From Candidatus Jingweiarchaeum tengchongense (GTDB lineage: Archaea > Nanobdellota > Nanobdellia > Jingweiarchaeales > Jingweiarchaeaceae): 41,653 bases of DNA. A program made the translations under genes and the position numbers. The notes below the pieces were generated by a model, which did not search any database, had not been told where the DNA came from, and saw only the letters and a list, made by a program, of their open reading frames with translations. Location of the stretch: positions 1 to 41,653 of the forward strand of contig JAPDLJ010000009.1 in the NCBI GenBank assembly GCA_025920705.1, read 5' to 3'. Positions 7,062 through 15,675 of the stretch are shown here, one piece after another. Each line of letters starts with the position of its first letter. Within the stretch, counting starts at the first letter, position 1.

Positions 7062-8105
7062 CTAGGCAATACCCGTAGCTTCAATTGCCTTCAATGCAGT
7101 TTTTCTATCAATTTTTTTGTGCTTAACAATTGTGTATCTTTCTGGTCTCATTTCCTTTGATTTAAGCAGTGCTTCTAATATTGTTTCCTTGTCATAACCT
7201 AGTTCCTTTGCTGTGGTTGGCAATCCAACTTTTTTCATCAATCTTTTTGCTTTTCTCCAGTCCTTTCCATGTAAGTAAAGTGAAATGATTGTTCCAAGCG
7301 CGCATTGTTCTCCATGCAATGCTGGTTGCTTACCTGCCTCTGCGCAAATCAGATCAAGTGAGTGTGAAAACTCGTGTTCAGAGCCAGAAGCAGGTCTTGA
7401 AGAACCATCTATATTCATTGCAATCCCTGAAAAAATCAATGCCTCTACAAGTTTTTCGATTCCTTTTTCGCTGCCTTTATTTATTTCATCTATGTTTTTT
7501 ATTACAGTATCTAACGCCTTTGAAGCGATTGAGATCGCATATTCATTTACTTTTTCTCCCTTGATTTTCCCTGCAAGTAAGTAGTCGCTAATCGCTGACA
7601 TCTTTGCGATCATATCACCAACACCCGCCCTTATTAATCTTGGAGGCGAATTTGCAATGATGGAAATATCTGCGATCACCGCATATGGTGCAGTCGCTTC
7701 TGTCGAATAGGGCACTTCACCTTTTTTTATAACAGCCCTATTTGAACATATTGCATCATTTGAAGCCGTAGTTGGAACAGAAATGTATGGTATTTTCTTA
7801 TTTGAACAAGCTTTTTTCGTCGTATCAATGACGACCCCTCCACCGAATGCGATACCCAAGTCAATTTTTTTATTAGTTATAGTCTGCTCAAGCTTTGATA
7901 GATTTTCGAGATCAGAATTTTTAACGATGAATTCGTCTATGTTTTTATACTTCCTATTCAAAATCTTCTTTATCTTATCTCCAAAAATATTTCTGACATT
8001 CTCATCAGTAATAAGAATTGGGTTTTCAAAGTCACTACATATTTCTAATATCTCAGGTAGCACATTTTTTCCAATCAATATGTACCTGGGTAGTTGTAAC
8101 TCCAT
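7062..8105 (-). CDS. egsA: Glycerol-1-phosphate dehydrogenase [NAD(P)+]
   Basis: About 347 residues from ATG at 8105 (a GTG at 8114 would add three). It reduces dihydroxyacetone phosphate to sn-glycerol-1-phosphate, the backbone of archaeal membrane lipids. Visible motifs are the nucleotide loop FGGGVVIDTTK, PTTASNDA with the metal-binding Asp, and the metal-binding histidines in SEHEFSHSLD and ALHGEQCALG. It has the standard length and all metal ligands, so it should be active. It is a strong marker that the window is archaeal. It runs in the same direction as the hydrolase with 34 bp between them. Confidence 0.93.
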   Translation of the reverse strand: MELQLPRYILIGKNVLPEILEICSDFENPILITDENVRNIFGDKIKKILNRKYKNIDEFIVKNSDLENLSKLEQTITNKKIDLGIAFGGGVVIDTTKKACSNKKIPYISVPTTASNDAICSNRAVIKKGEVPYSTEATAPYAVIADISIIANSPPRLIRAGVGDMIAKMSAISDYLLAGKIKGEKVNEYAISIASKALDTVIKNIDEINKGSEKGIEKLVEALIFSGIAMNIDGSSRPASGSEHEFSHSLDLICAEAGKQPALHGEQCALGTIISLYLHGKDWRKAKRLMKKVGLPTTAKELGYDKETILEALLKSKEMRPERYTIVKHKKIDRKTALKAIEATGIA

Positions 8106-8145
8106 TTCAACCACAACTCGATTTTTACCTATGTTTTTCCAATAT

Positions 8146-8427
8146 TTATGTCTTCTGTTTATTGCTTAAATTTCCATTTCTATAAGCAAAGAGAAATGCA
8201 TCGATGTATGCTACGAGATGACATTCAAAATCTTTTCTCTTTATTGGAAAAAATGGAAAATTTTTGATTTCTTGAAGATGTTTTCTATAAGCATTTAGAA
8301 ATAATTCTTGAACTTCAACAGGTAAATCCCCAATATCACTTATTTTCAATATTTCTCTTGCTAATTCGCTCCATTCTTGTATCTTCTCTTCTAACCTTTC
8401 TTCCTTCGTTTTGAAAAATCCACTCAT
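8146..8427 (-). CDS. Hypothetical small helical protein
   Basis: A 93-residue protein, mostly helical: charged N-terminal helix (KTKEERLEEKIQEWSELAREIL), a linker with DIGDLPVEVQ, then a second helical part (LFLNAYRKHLQEIK) and a C-terminal FECHLVAYIDAFLFAYRNGNL. No catalytic motif or family is recognised. It lies 32 bp upstream of egsA in the same direction and may share its transcript. Confidence 0.65.
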   Translation of the reverse strand: MSGFFKTKEERLEEKIQEWSELAREILKISDIGDLPVEVQELFLNAYRKHLQEIKNFPFFPIKRKDFECHLVAYIDAFLFAYRNGNLSNKQKT

Positions 8428-8526
8428 TTTATTATTAAGTAATATTTTTTAATACAAAATAATATTTAAAACTTTCTACATTTCATTAATTACCTGTCGA
8501 ATACAAGTTATTTCAAAGAAATCAAC

Positions 8527-9492
8527 TTACGACTCCAACTCTTTCTTTATCTTTTTTAAATTAATTATTCTTTTTGTGGTTAGTGGGTGCGTCATAAATA
8601 TTTCAAGAAAACCCATCCCTCTTTCTCTCTCCATCGCTCTTTCAAGCTCGGATGCGCTCATAGAACTCGCACGACTTATTGCTCCAAGATTTTCGTTAGA
8701 TTCAGGATCTGAGATGTAGAATGCACGCATCATGCTTGACTCATCGCTTACTCTAGCGCCTCTTGTCCTTATACCGTAGCTTATCTTTGCTAACGCATTT
8801 ATCAAATTGTCTGGTTTTCTCGTAATGTACGCGCTAAATTCATCAGCAAAGTATTCTCTCACCCTTGACAACCACATCACAAGTAGAGTACCCAAAAATC
8901 TTGCGAACATTGCACCAAAGAATACCCAAATCGGTACTCCCCTCTCATCTCTTCTTCTTGGCGCAAATATGATGAACAAGTAATACAAGAGTAAGGGTAG
9001 TATACTTGCAATGGTCATCACAATCATATCCCTATGTTTTATATGACCTATTTCATGTGCCAAGACAGCTTCGATTTCCTTTCTATCTAAAACATCCAAT
9101 AAACCAGTATGTATACCTATGCCTGCACTACGTTGTGTTCTTCCGAATGCGAATGCGTTTGGTGTTGGATTATTTACGATGTATAACTTTGGTTTTGGTA
9201 TCCTTGCTTTCTCGGCCAATTCTTCAACCATTTCATGGATCCATGGATATTCAGTTGGTCCTATTTCTCTGAGCCGCATAAACATTTTTATTAGAGCAGG
9301 AGAAAAGTACCATTGAATTAGAATCATGAAAATAGATAGTGCCAGTACAAGTGTAATCCCTTGAACTCCTGTGTAATCGGAAAGCCAAAGAATTATGCTT
9401 AAAATTCCAGCTATCACTCCAAACACTAAAGCTAATGTAAAAGTGGCTGCAAGCTCAAGTTTGAATAAACCTCTCATCTTCCTAATTCTCAT
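8527..9492 (-). CDS. htpX: Membrane zinc metalloprotease HtpX homologue
   Basis: A 321-residue M48B protease. Two N-terminal membrane segments (about 15-35, 46-65) are followed by the zinc motif HEIGH (146-150) with a nearby H-R-D, then two further hydrophobic segments (about 160-178 and 190-205). The third ligand lies in the helix REYFADEFSAYIT. The C-terminal FLEIFMTHPLTTKRI is typical of the family. It degrades damaged membrane proteins on the cytoplasmic side. Preceding bases 8428-8526 hold only AT-rich promoter-like sequence for the upstream gene. Confidence 0.92.
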   Translation of the reverse strand: MRIRKMRGLFKLELAATFTLALVFGVIAGILSIILWLSDYTGVQGITLVLALSIFMILIQWYFSPALIKMFMRLREIGPTEYPWIHEMVEELAEKARIPKPKLYIVNNPTPNAFAFGRTQRSAGIGIHTGLLDVLDRKEIEAVLAHEIGHIKHRDMIVMTIASILPLLLYYLFIIFAPRRRDERGVPIWVFFGAMFARFLGTLLVMWLSRVREYFADEFSAYITRKPDNLINALAKISYGIRTRGARVSDESSMMRAFYISDPESNENLGAISRASSMSASELERAMERERGMGFLEIFMTHPLTTKRIINLKKIKKELES

Positions 9493-9524
9493 TAGCTCAT
9501 TATTTAAAAAATTTTCTTCTTCAA

Positions 9525-10673
9525 TTAGTGATATGTTAATTTAAAAATTATGGGGGTAGCTATTGTTGTTACCATTACGCTCATCACCAATACTGAAAAA
9601 ATGTTATTACTTATGATATTATTCGCTAAAGAAATTTGGGCAACAACAATCGTAAATTCTCCTAATGGTAACATACCTAATCCCATCCCCCTTGCCTCTT
9701 GTTCATCGAATCCAAACAACCTACTCATCCTCTCTATTCCTATGTACTCAAAAAAGCATCGCATAAAACAAAAAATTATCAGATAAACAACACCAAGAAA
9801 AGATGAAAGAAAAATGAGATTGACACTCAGTCCAGAGTAAGCAAAAAACACAGGAATAAAAAGCGCATATCCGATTGTTTTGATTTTTGGGATGATCACC
9901 TGTTCTGTGTATTTTGTATTTGAAAATATAGCCCCAGCTAAGAATGCACCTGTAACAATTGCTATTTCTATTCTATCGCTGATCGCTGCAATAAAAAACA
10001 TAATAGCAATTAGAACTGCTATGAGCGCCTGTTCATCTTTCATCTTAGCAATCATATCTGTGATCGGATCCGAAACAAAGCTACCAAATTTCAGAACAAA
10101 GAAAAAGAAACCAATGATTGCTAGAACTATTGTTAATGCTTGCCATATGTCTAATGGTGTATTTGTGATGTGGGCAATTAAGACGCTTAGAAGTAAGGTA
10201 ACGAAAACATCGTCAATCAAATTACCAGTAATCAATGTCTTCGCATATCTTTTATGCAATTCACCTATTTCAGCAAGATATCTTATACTTATTGCAGTGC
10301 TTGAACCAATAAGCGCAACCGCAATCGCGAAGGAAGACAAGTAATTAAATCCAAGTAAAACAGCGCAAACAAAACAAGCAATCAAAGCAAGTAAATCTCC
10401 AAAAATCACGATTACACCTGCATTGAAAACATTTTTTTCGATTTCTTCAATTTCAGTTGATAAACCAATAAGAAAAAATAAGAAAACAATTCCCAGATTT
10501 GATAAAATTGATAATTGTTGTGAATTTTTGACTAGATTTAAAACAGCTGGACCTAAAATAATACCAGCAAGAATTTCTCCAATAATTGGGGAAAAATCGA
10601 GTCTTCTGAAAAATTCTCCAAGAATTTTTGCAAAAAATAGCAGGATTGCAATGCTGAATATTTCTTCTATCAC
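9525..10673 (-). CDS. CPA2 family Na+/H+ or K+/H+ antiporter (Kef/NapA type)
   Basis: A 382-residue membrane protein with about twelve predicted TM helices. The N-terminal signature is clear (FFRRLDFSPIIGEILAGIILGP), as is the ion-site helix region NLIDDVFVTLLL, where the Asp pair typical of electrogenic CPA2 antiporters appears as DD. It lacks the TrkA-N regulatory domain of KefB/C, so it is a short transport-only form. It runs in the same direction as htpX with 32 bp between them. Exact ion specificity cannot be read from the sequence. Confidence 0.85.
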   Translation of the reverse strand: MIEEIFSIAILLFFAKILGEFFRRLDFSPIIGEILAGIILGPAVLNLVKNSQQLSILSNLGIVFLFFLIGLSTEIEEIEKNVFNAGVIVIFGDLLALIACFVCAVLLGFNYLSSFAIAVALIGSSTAISIRYLAEIGELHKRYAKTLITGNLIDDVFVTLLLSVLIAHITNTPLDIWQALTIVLAIIGFFFFVLKFGSFVSDPITDMIAKMKDEQALIAVLIAIMFFIAAISDRIEIAIVTGAFLAGAIFSNTKYTEQVIIPKIKTIGYALFIPVFFAYSGLSVNLIFLSSFLGVVYLIIFCFMRCFFEYIGIERMSRLFGFDEQEARGMGLGMLPLGEFTIVVAQISLANNIISNNIFSVLVMSVMVTTIATPIIFKLTYH

Positions 10674-10801
10674 TTTGATTCACTAGTATATGAATAGGAA
10701 TATAATAAAAATAAAATTTGTGTAGTTAAAAGTAATAATAATTTAATCATTTCTCCAAACTGATATAGAATGAAAATTTCTTACATTCAAAAGCAGCTCA
10801 T

Positions 10802-10924
10802 ATGCTTGCTATTTTACTGATGCCAGTTTATAGTGTAATGGAAGGTATCAAAAAAGACTTAGAGAACAAAATTGATTTAAATAAATTAGAAAGAAAAATG
10901 AATAAAATTGGATTTTTCTTTTAA
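10802..10924 (+). CDS. Possible 40-residue small ORF
   Basis: ATG at 10802 opens 40 codons to TAA at 10922-10924, in an otherwise empty 250-bp gap (10674-10927) between divergent gene ends. The product begins MLAILLMPVYSVMEGIKKDLENK and ends with a Lys-rich helix. No Shine-Dalgarno is visible and no family is recognised. It may be random; the charged second half reads like genuine protein. The rest of the gap holds AT-rich promoter-like sequence of the antiporter gene. Confidence 0.25.
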   Translation: MLAILLMPVYSVMEGIKKDLENKIDLNKLERKMNKIGFFF

Positions 10925-10927
10925 ATT

Positions 10928-11116
10928 TTATTTTGAGTATGTAATTGCTTGTACTGGACAACTCTCAGCGGCTTGCTTGCAATCACATTTGTCACATGCC
11001 TTAGGATTTTTTACATGTGATTTTCCATCGCTACCAAGTTCAAATACATCTGGACAAAGACTTACACACAATCCGCAACCAATGCATTTTTCTGGATCAA
11101 CTTTAACTTTTGCCAT
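10928..11116 (-). CDS. [4Fe-4S] ferredoxin
   Basis: A 62-residue ferredoxin with CIGCGLCVSLC (C11, C14, C17, C21) and a distal CPVQAI (C53). This is a single-cluster pattern like thermophile ferredoxins, where C21 and a later Cys can form a disulfide. A further CDKCDC cluster (C41, C44, C46) is unusual and makes eight Cys in total. It is a plausible electron carrier for GAPOR and other ferredoxin-linked enzymes. RBS-like AGGTGATTT precedes the ATG. It lies downstream of the cobalamin adenosyltransferase gene with 24 bp between them. Confidence 0.9.
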   Translation of the reverse strand: MAKVKVDPEKCIGCGLCVSLCPDVFELGSDGKSHVKNPKACDKCDCKQAAESCPVQAITYSK

Positions 11117-11140
11117 TAAATCACCTCTTTTTAATTAACA

Positions 11141-11662
11141 TTAATATTCAATCCCTTTACGTACTGGAATACTTTTCGGCCTTTTTATATCGATTATTTC
11201 AGTTACTAGATCAGCTCTTTCTATAAATTCTTTTGGTGCATATCTGCCCGTCAGGTACACGGTTGTTTTGTTTGGAATATTTTTTAACACATCCAAAACT
11301 TCATTTGGTTTTAATAAACCAACCGCAACAGCTAAATTTATTTCATCTAATATTAAAACACATGGTTTTTTCTTGAGTGCTTTTTTAGCGAATTCCAATC
11401 CTTTCCTTGCCAACTCGTAATCAATGGGGGCTGGGTTCTTTAAGTCAATGAATTCCCTACGACCAAATTGATGAATTTCAAAATATGGTTTAAGTCTTTT
11501 CTGCGCTTTATACTCACCGATTTCTTTCCTTCCTTTCATAAATTGAATCATAATAACTTTACATCTATGTCCGACTGAACGGAGTGCAACACCCAATGTG
11601 GATGTAGTTTTACCACCACCTATTCCTGTATAAACATGAACAAAACCGTTTTTTCTCCCCAT
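11141..11662 (-). CDS. cobA: Cob(I)alamin adenosyltransferase (CobA/BtuR type)
   Basis: ATG at 11662 gives a 173-residue protein beginning GRKNGFVHVYTGIGGGKTT, the usual CobA N-terminus with its P-loop (about residues 13-20). An upstream ATG at 11725 would add 21 residues lying inside the RNR gene and is less likely. VLILDEINLA is the Walker B and conserved helix. The enzyme transfers the adenosyl group of ATP to reduced cobalamin, making coenzyme B12. Its start lies five bases behind the stop of the B12-dependent RNR, so cofactor and consumer are made from one transcript. The P-loop reads GIGGGKTT where GxGKGKTT is common. Confidence 0.9.
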   Translation of the reverse strand: MGRKNGFVHVYTGIGGGKTTSTLGVALRSVGHRCKVIMIQFMKGRKEIGEYKAQKRLKPYFEIHQFGRREFIDLKNPAPIDYELARKGLEFAKKALKKKPCVLILDEINLAVAVGLLKPNEVLDVLKNIPNKTTVYLTGRYAPKEFIERADLVTEIIDIKRPKSIPVRKGIEY

Positions 11663-11666
11663 TTTC

Positions 11667-13775
11667 TCAAACCTGGCATGAAGATTTGGGACATCCACCA
11701 CTCTCATCTGTCTCCAATGTGACATAAGATTCTAATACCTTTTTCTTTGGTACTGGTGTTACATATAGAACTTGTTCTTTCTTGCTTCCGTATCTATAAA
11801 TCGTAATTCCTTTACACTTCAATTCATAAGCTAGCCAGAATACTTTCTCAACATCACCTATTGTTGCATCATTAGGTAAATTCACGGTCTTTGAAACTGC
11901 ATTATCTGTGTATTTCTGGAATGCTGCCTGCATTCTAACGTGCCATTCTGGAGTAATATCAAATGCAGTAACAAATATTCTTTTCACATCAGCAGGTATG
12001 TTTTCAATCGATTGAATTGAACCTTTTTTTGCAATTTCCATCATCAATTCACTGCTGTAAAATCCCCTTTCCTTTGCAATCTTTTCAAATGATTGATTCA
12101 CTTCCATTAATGTTGTACCTTCCATTACATTTCTAATAAAGGAAATTGCAAACAACGGCTCTATCCCACTCGAACATCCTGCAATTATGCTTATCGTACC
12201 AGTGGGTGCAATTGTAGTTACTGTTGCATTTCTCATTTGCTTGTACCCATCCTTTTCCCATTTACTACCTTTAAAGTTTGGGAATGAACCTCTTTCGGCA
12301 GCAAGTTCAACTGATTTTTTTCTTGCTTCTGCTGTAATAAATTTCATCACCTCTTCTGCTATTTTGATTCCATCCTCTGAATTGTAAGGAATGCCAAGTT
12401 CAATTAGCATATCGGCAAATCCCATCACACCAAGACCAATCTTCCTATTTGCTTTCGTCATCTTCTCTATTTCTGGTAATGGAAACTTATTTACATCAAT
12501 TACATTATCAAGAAAATGTACCGCACTCCTTACAGTCTTCCTTAATTTTTCCCAATTTATCTTGCCATTTTCCACCATTCTCGCTAAATTTATTGAACCA
12601 AGATTGCATGATTCATAAGGTAAAAGAGGTTGCTCACCACAAGGATTTGTGGCCTCTATTTTCCCAATTTGTGGTGTTGGATTGTGTCTATTTATTTCAT
12701 CGATAAATATCAGCCCTGGATCTCCTGTCTTCCAAGCGGTTGTCACAATGAGATTGAAGACATCTCTCGCATTCATTTTTTCAGTAACCTCATTTGTTCT
12801 TGGATTTATTAATTCATACTCCTCATTCTTTTTCACAGCTTCCATAAATTTGTCAGTAACTGCTACTGAGATATTAAAATTTGTTAGAACCCCTTCTTTC
12901 TCTTTAGATGTTATAAATTCAACGATGTCTGGGTGATGAACGCTTAAGATCCCCATATTTGCTCCTCGACGTTTTCCGCCTTGTTTTATTACATCTGTGG
13001 CAGTATCAAAAATTCGCATGAATGAAACCGGACCACTTGCAACACCCATTGTAGAACCTACGATATCACCGCTTGGTCTGAGTCTTGAAAATGAGAAACC
13101 AGTGCCACCACCACTTTTTTGAATCAGTGCCATGTTCTTAACTGCATCAAATATGCTCTCAATTGAATCTTCAACTGGTAGTACAAAACAGGCAGAAAGT
13201 TGTCCAATCTCAGTTCCAGCATTCATCAAACAGGGTGAATTTGGTAAAAATTCAAGATTTTCCATCATTTTGTAGAATTCTTCCTCTATTTCTTGAATAT
13301 TTGCTTTTTTGTTATAGATCAAATCTGCCTTTGCAACTGCTCTTGCAACTCTGCGAAACATTTGCTTCGGTGTCTCAATTATTTTGCCATCTTTATCTTT
13401 CAATAAATATCGTTTTTGTAGCACATTTATTGCATTGAGTGTCAATTTCAAATCATCAATGACGCCGAGAAACTTCTTAGCTTCCCTTATCTCAGTCCTT
13501 TTTTGCCTGTAAAGTATGTAAGCTTTAGCTGCTTCAGCGTATCCGCTATTTATCAAAACTTTTTCAACGATGTCTTGTACATCTTCCACGCTAGGCACTT
13601 TTCCAGCAAAATTTTCTTCAAGAATTTTTACGACTTTGTCAGACAAATCTTTAGCTACATCAATGTCACCGGTCTTAACTGCTATCAACGCTTTGTATAT
13701 TGCAATTGTAATTTTTTCTTGGTCAAATTTAACGATTCTACCGTCTCTTTTCTTGATCTCAGAAATTTTAACCAT
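11667..13775 (-). CDS. nrdJ: Adenosylcobalamin-dependent (class II) ribonucleotide reductase
   Basis: 702 residues with an N-terminal ATP-cone (about 1-95; KRDGRIVKFDQEKI). In the catalytic barrel, C196 (LSACF) and C390 (YESC) would be the reducible pair. N377-C379-E381 (NPCGE) carries the thiyl-radical Cys. The tail ends GGCPKSSCQV, a mobile Cys pair (C695, C700) that would shuttle reducing power from thioredoxin. It makes deoxynucleotides without oxygen. PTGTISIIAGCSSGIEP is the phosphate-binding loop of the family. The downstream adenosyltransferase gene supplies the cofactor. A palindrome at 13813-13830 lies just upstream of its promoter. Confidence 0.95.
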   Translation of the reverse strand: MVKISEIKKRDGRIVKFDQEKITIAIYKALIAVKTGDIDVAKDLSDKVVKILEENFAGKVPSVEDVQDIVEKVLINSGYAEAAKAYILYRQKRTEIREAKKFLGVIDDLKLTLNAINVLQKRYLLKDKDGKIIETPKQMFRRVARAVAKADLIYNKKANIQEIEEEFYKMMENLEFLPNSPCLMNAGTEIGQLSACFVLPVEDSIESIFDAVKNMALIQKSGGGTGFSFSRLRPSGDIVGSTMGVASGPVSFMRIFDTATDVIKQGGKRRGANMGILSVHHPDIVEFITSKEKEGVLTNFNISVAVTDKFMEAVKKNEEYELINPRTNEVTEKMNARDVFNLIVTTAWKTGDPGLIFIDEINRHNPTPQIGKIEATNPCGEQPLLPYESCNLGSINLARMVENGKINWEKLRKTVRSAVHFLDNVIDVNKFPLPEIEKMTKANRKIGLGVMGFADMLIELGIPYNSEDGIKIAEEVMKFITAEARKKSVELAAERGSFPNFKGSKWEKDGYKQMRNATVTTIAPTGTISIIAGCSSGIEPLFAISFIRNVMEGTTLMEVNQSFEKIAKERGFYSSELMMEIAKKGSIQSIENIPADVKRIFVTAFDITPEWHVRMQAAFQKYTDNAVSKTVNLPNDATIGDVEKVFWLAYELKCKGITIYRYGSKKEQVLYVTPVPKKKVLESYVTLETDESGGCPKSSCQV

Positions 13776-13812
13776 TTTAATCGATAATAATAAACAAGAT
13801 AGGTATTTTAAA

Positions 13813-13830
13813 TTTTAGTAACTACTAAAA
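13813..13830. promoter_or_regulatory. Perfect inverted repeat upstream of the RNR promoter
   Basis: TTTTAGTA-AC-TACTAAAA has two perfect 8-bp arms and a 2-bp centre. It lies 38 bp before the nrdJ start and adjoins AATTTAAAAT, a minus-strand TATA-like element at about 13805-13814. This is a good operator position for an RNR regulator, though it does not look like the bacterial NrdR box. It could also act in ending the upstream Ogg2 transcript. Confidence 0.45.
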
Positions 13831-13836
13831 ATAAAT

Positions 13837-14463
13837 TCACTTTAGTACTTTACCCGTTTCCTTTGACCACAAGATCAAATCCAGTTCAGCTATTGAAATG
13901 CCAAGACTTTTAGAAAATCTCCTCATCTTTTCCTCTATTTCTAAGTATCTTTTCTTTGTAAGTGTTTTTGGAATTTCATTGATGACATTAAGATTTCTTA
14001 AATTCTTTAATATGTGTCGATCAAGAATTGCAAGATCTTCACTCATTCCAATGTTCCTGAGAAAATGGCTTGCTTCTTTCATACCAAGCCCCTTCACATT
14101 TTTAACGAGCCATTCTCTAAGTTTGAAAACATCATCAAACTGTTCAATTTTTTCTTTTATTTTCAATTTGTTCTCTTCAGTAAAAAACTTCCTATTTTCA
14201 ACGATGTATCTCGCTTTGTTCCTTGGAAATCTTACTCCTTTTAAAAGAGAAGTTATTTGTTCCTCTGTTCCATTAAATAAGATACCGCTTTGCTCTAATT
14301 CGCACATTGCTTCCATTGCCTTCTCAGCTTTTGATTGCGGTGTTAATACACAAAAACACAATTCAGCAAATATTTTTTTATCGTCCTGCCCAAATGCTTT
14401 CTTAAACTCATCAAGTCTTTCTTTAATTACCTTTCTTCTTTCATTATCCACTTGAAGATCCAT
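13837..14463 (-). CDS. ogg: 8-oxoguanine DNA glycosylase/AP lyase, archaeal Ogg2 type
   Basis: A 208-residue helix-hairpin-helix DNA repair enzyme. The motif LGMKEASHFLRNIG carries the catalytic Lys (K129), and LAILDRHIL the catalytic Asp (D148), both typical of Ogg2. The N-terminal part (FAELCFCVLTPQSKA) is the conserved helix pair of the HhH-GPD fold. It removes oxidised guanine and nicks the strand by beta-elimination. No C-terminal iron-sulfur cluster Cys are present, which separates it from endonuclease III and MutY. It lies between nrdJ and the ThiF gene (five bases to the latter). Confidence 0.9.
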   Translation of the reverse strand: MDLQVDNERRKVIKERLDEFKKAFGQDDKKIFAELCFCVLTPQSKAEKAMEAMCELEQSGILFNGTEEQITSLLKGVRFPRNKARYIVENRKFFTEENKLKIKEKIEQFDDVFKLREWLVKNVKGLGMKEASHFLRNIGMSEDLAILDRHILKNLRNLNVINEIPKTLTKKRYLEIEEKMRRFSKSLGISIAELDLILWSKETGKVLK

Positions 14464-14468
14464 CTTGT

Positions 14469-15506
14469 TTATACTCCTATTATTTTGTTTAATATATCTC
14501 TCGCTTCTTTTTCGGATTCAATGTTTTTTATTAAAATTCTCCCAAAGGAAGAAATTAAAATCTGATATTTACCATATCTCAATGTAAGAAGATAGTCGCT
14601 TTGTTTTTCAATTTTAAATAAGGGGTTATTTATTATTTCATTTCTCAGTTTGATCACATCAAAATTGCTGGGAAATAATATCTGTGCTGTAGTTCCACCA
14701 CATAACATTGTAATCTGCATTCTATTTATTTTTTGATTAAGAAACTGAAATTTTCTTTTTACACATACTGGACAGTGTAGATCTCTCTTCACATCTATGA
14801 AATTAAAACTCATCGAGCCCAGGTGAATGTATAAAAGTTTTGATTGTAGCAAGGAAGATCCCAACAGATATTTTATTGCTTCCGTTGCTTGTAAAATCCC
14901 GATTAATCCAGGTACAGTATTTAATACACCAACTCTGTCGCAGGTGGGTAAAGATCCTGGTTCAGGTATTTTTTTAAATATACACCTAAAACATGGTGTT
15001 TTTCCGGGTATTATCGTACTTAGAGCGCCGTAATCTCTGATTGCTGCACCATAAATGAATGTCTTCCTTTGCTTAACGCAGACTTCATTCAAAAGAAATC
15101 TTGTTTCCATGTTGTCCGTGGCGTCAATCACAAGATCAACATTTTTTAATAATTTTTCTGCTGTTCTTGGATTAAAATCCTCAGCAAATGCTTCAATTGA
15201 AATGTTGGTGTTCATACTTTCTAATTTTTCTTTAGCAGCGATTGCTTTAAGTTTGTGTTTTCTAGCATCTTCTTCGTCATAAAGGATCTGTCTTTGTATG
15301 TTGTTCAATTCTACAAAATCTCTGTCAATCAATCTAATATTCCCTATGCCTGCACATGTCAAGTAAATTGCTGCTGCGCTTCCAATACCACCCAAACCCA
15401 GTATGGCTATGCTACTTTTCTTTAATTTTTTTTGTCCATTTATTCCAATTTCGTTAAAAATAATGTTCCTAGAGTATCTTTCGATCTCCACCTTGTTTAA
15501 TTTCAT
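14469..15506 (-). CDS. ThiF/MoeB/HesA-type adenylyltransferase with extra C-terminal domain
   Basis: 345 residues. The Rossmann motif GLGGIGS (about 37-43) and early Arg (R10) bind ATP; DRDFVELNNIQRQ is the substrate helix. Zinc Cys pairs are CFRC and CPVC, and a catalytic-type Cys lies in LPTCDRVGVL. E1-like enzymes adenylate the C-terminal Gly-Gly of ubiquitin-like sulfur carriers for molybdopterin or tungstopterin, thiamin or tRNA thiolation. Residues about 260-345 form an added small domain (starting QITMLCGG) that may bind a carrier or substrate; no ubiquitin-like carrier gene lies nearby. A link to tungstopterin for GAPOR is plausible but unproven. Confidence 0.85.
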   Translation of the reverse strand: MKLNKVEIERYSRNIIFNEIGINGQKKLKKSSIAILGLGGIGSAAAIYLTCAGIGNIRLIDRDFVELNNIQRQILYDEEDARKHKLKAIAAKEKLESMNTNISIEAFAEDFNPRTAEKLLKNVDLVIDATDNMETRFLLNEVCVKQRKTFIYGAAIRDYGALSTIIPGKTPCFRCIFKKIPEPGSLPTCDRVGVLNTVPGLIGILQATEAIKYLLGSSLLQSKLLYIHLGSMSFNFIDVKRDLHCPVCVKRKFQFLNQKINRMQITMLCGGTTAQILFPSNFDVIKLRNEIINNPLFKIEKQSDYLLTLRYGKYQILISSFGRILIKNIESEKEARDILNKIIGV

Positions 15507-15611
15507 TGCTATCAGCTTTTATTTAATTAGGATTTTGTTTATTAAAACTTAATTCCATTCAAATAATTTTAAGTAAAAAAGTATAAATATAGCTAATTTT
15601 CTAAAAAATAG

Positions 15612-15661
15612 GTAGTAATATTAAATGTAGAAAAGTTTATAAGTTATTAAATGTTACTACT
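15612..15661 (+). promoter_or_regulatory. Inverted repeat flanking a TATA box
   Basis: GTAGTAATATTAAA (15612-15625) is matched in reverse by TTAAATGTTACTAC (about 15647-15660) at 12 of 14 positions, with TATA-like GTTTATAAG (15635-15643) between the arms. The downstream gene encodes an anchored thioredoxin-fold protein. The arrangement suggests a regulated promoter. A second TATA-like AGTATAAATATAG lies at about 15579-15591. Confidence 0.35.
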
Positions 15662-15675
15662 GGTGTGTGATACCA

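Noticed and set aside
8428-8526. Gap upstream of the 93-residue gene checked for small RNA
   Set aside because: Only AT-rich promoter-like sequence; no boxes, hairpin or ORF of note.
9006-9316. Plus-strand open frames opposite htpX
   Set aside because: They are complements of the protease gene in two frames, without RBS or recognisable domain.
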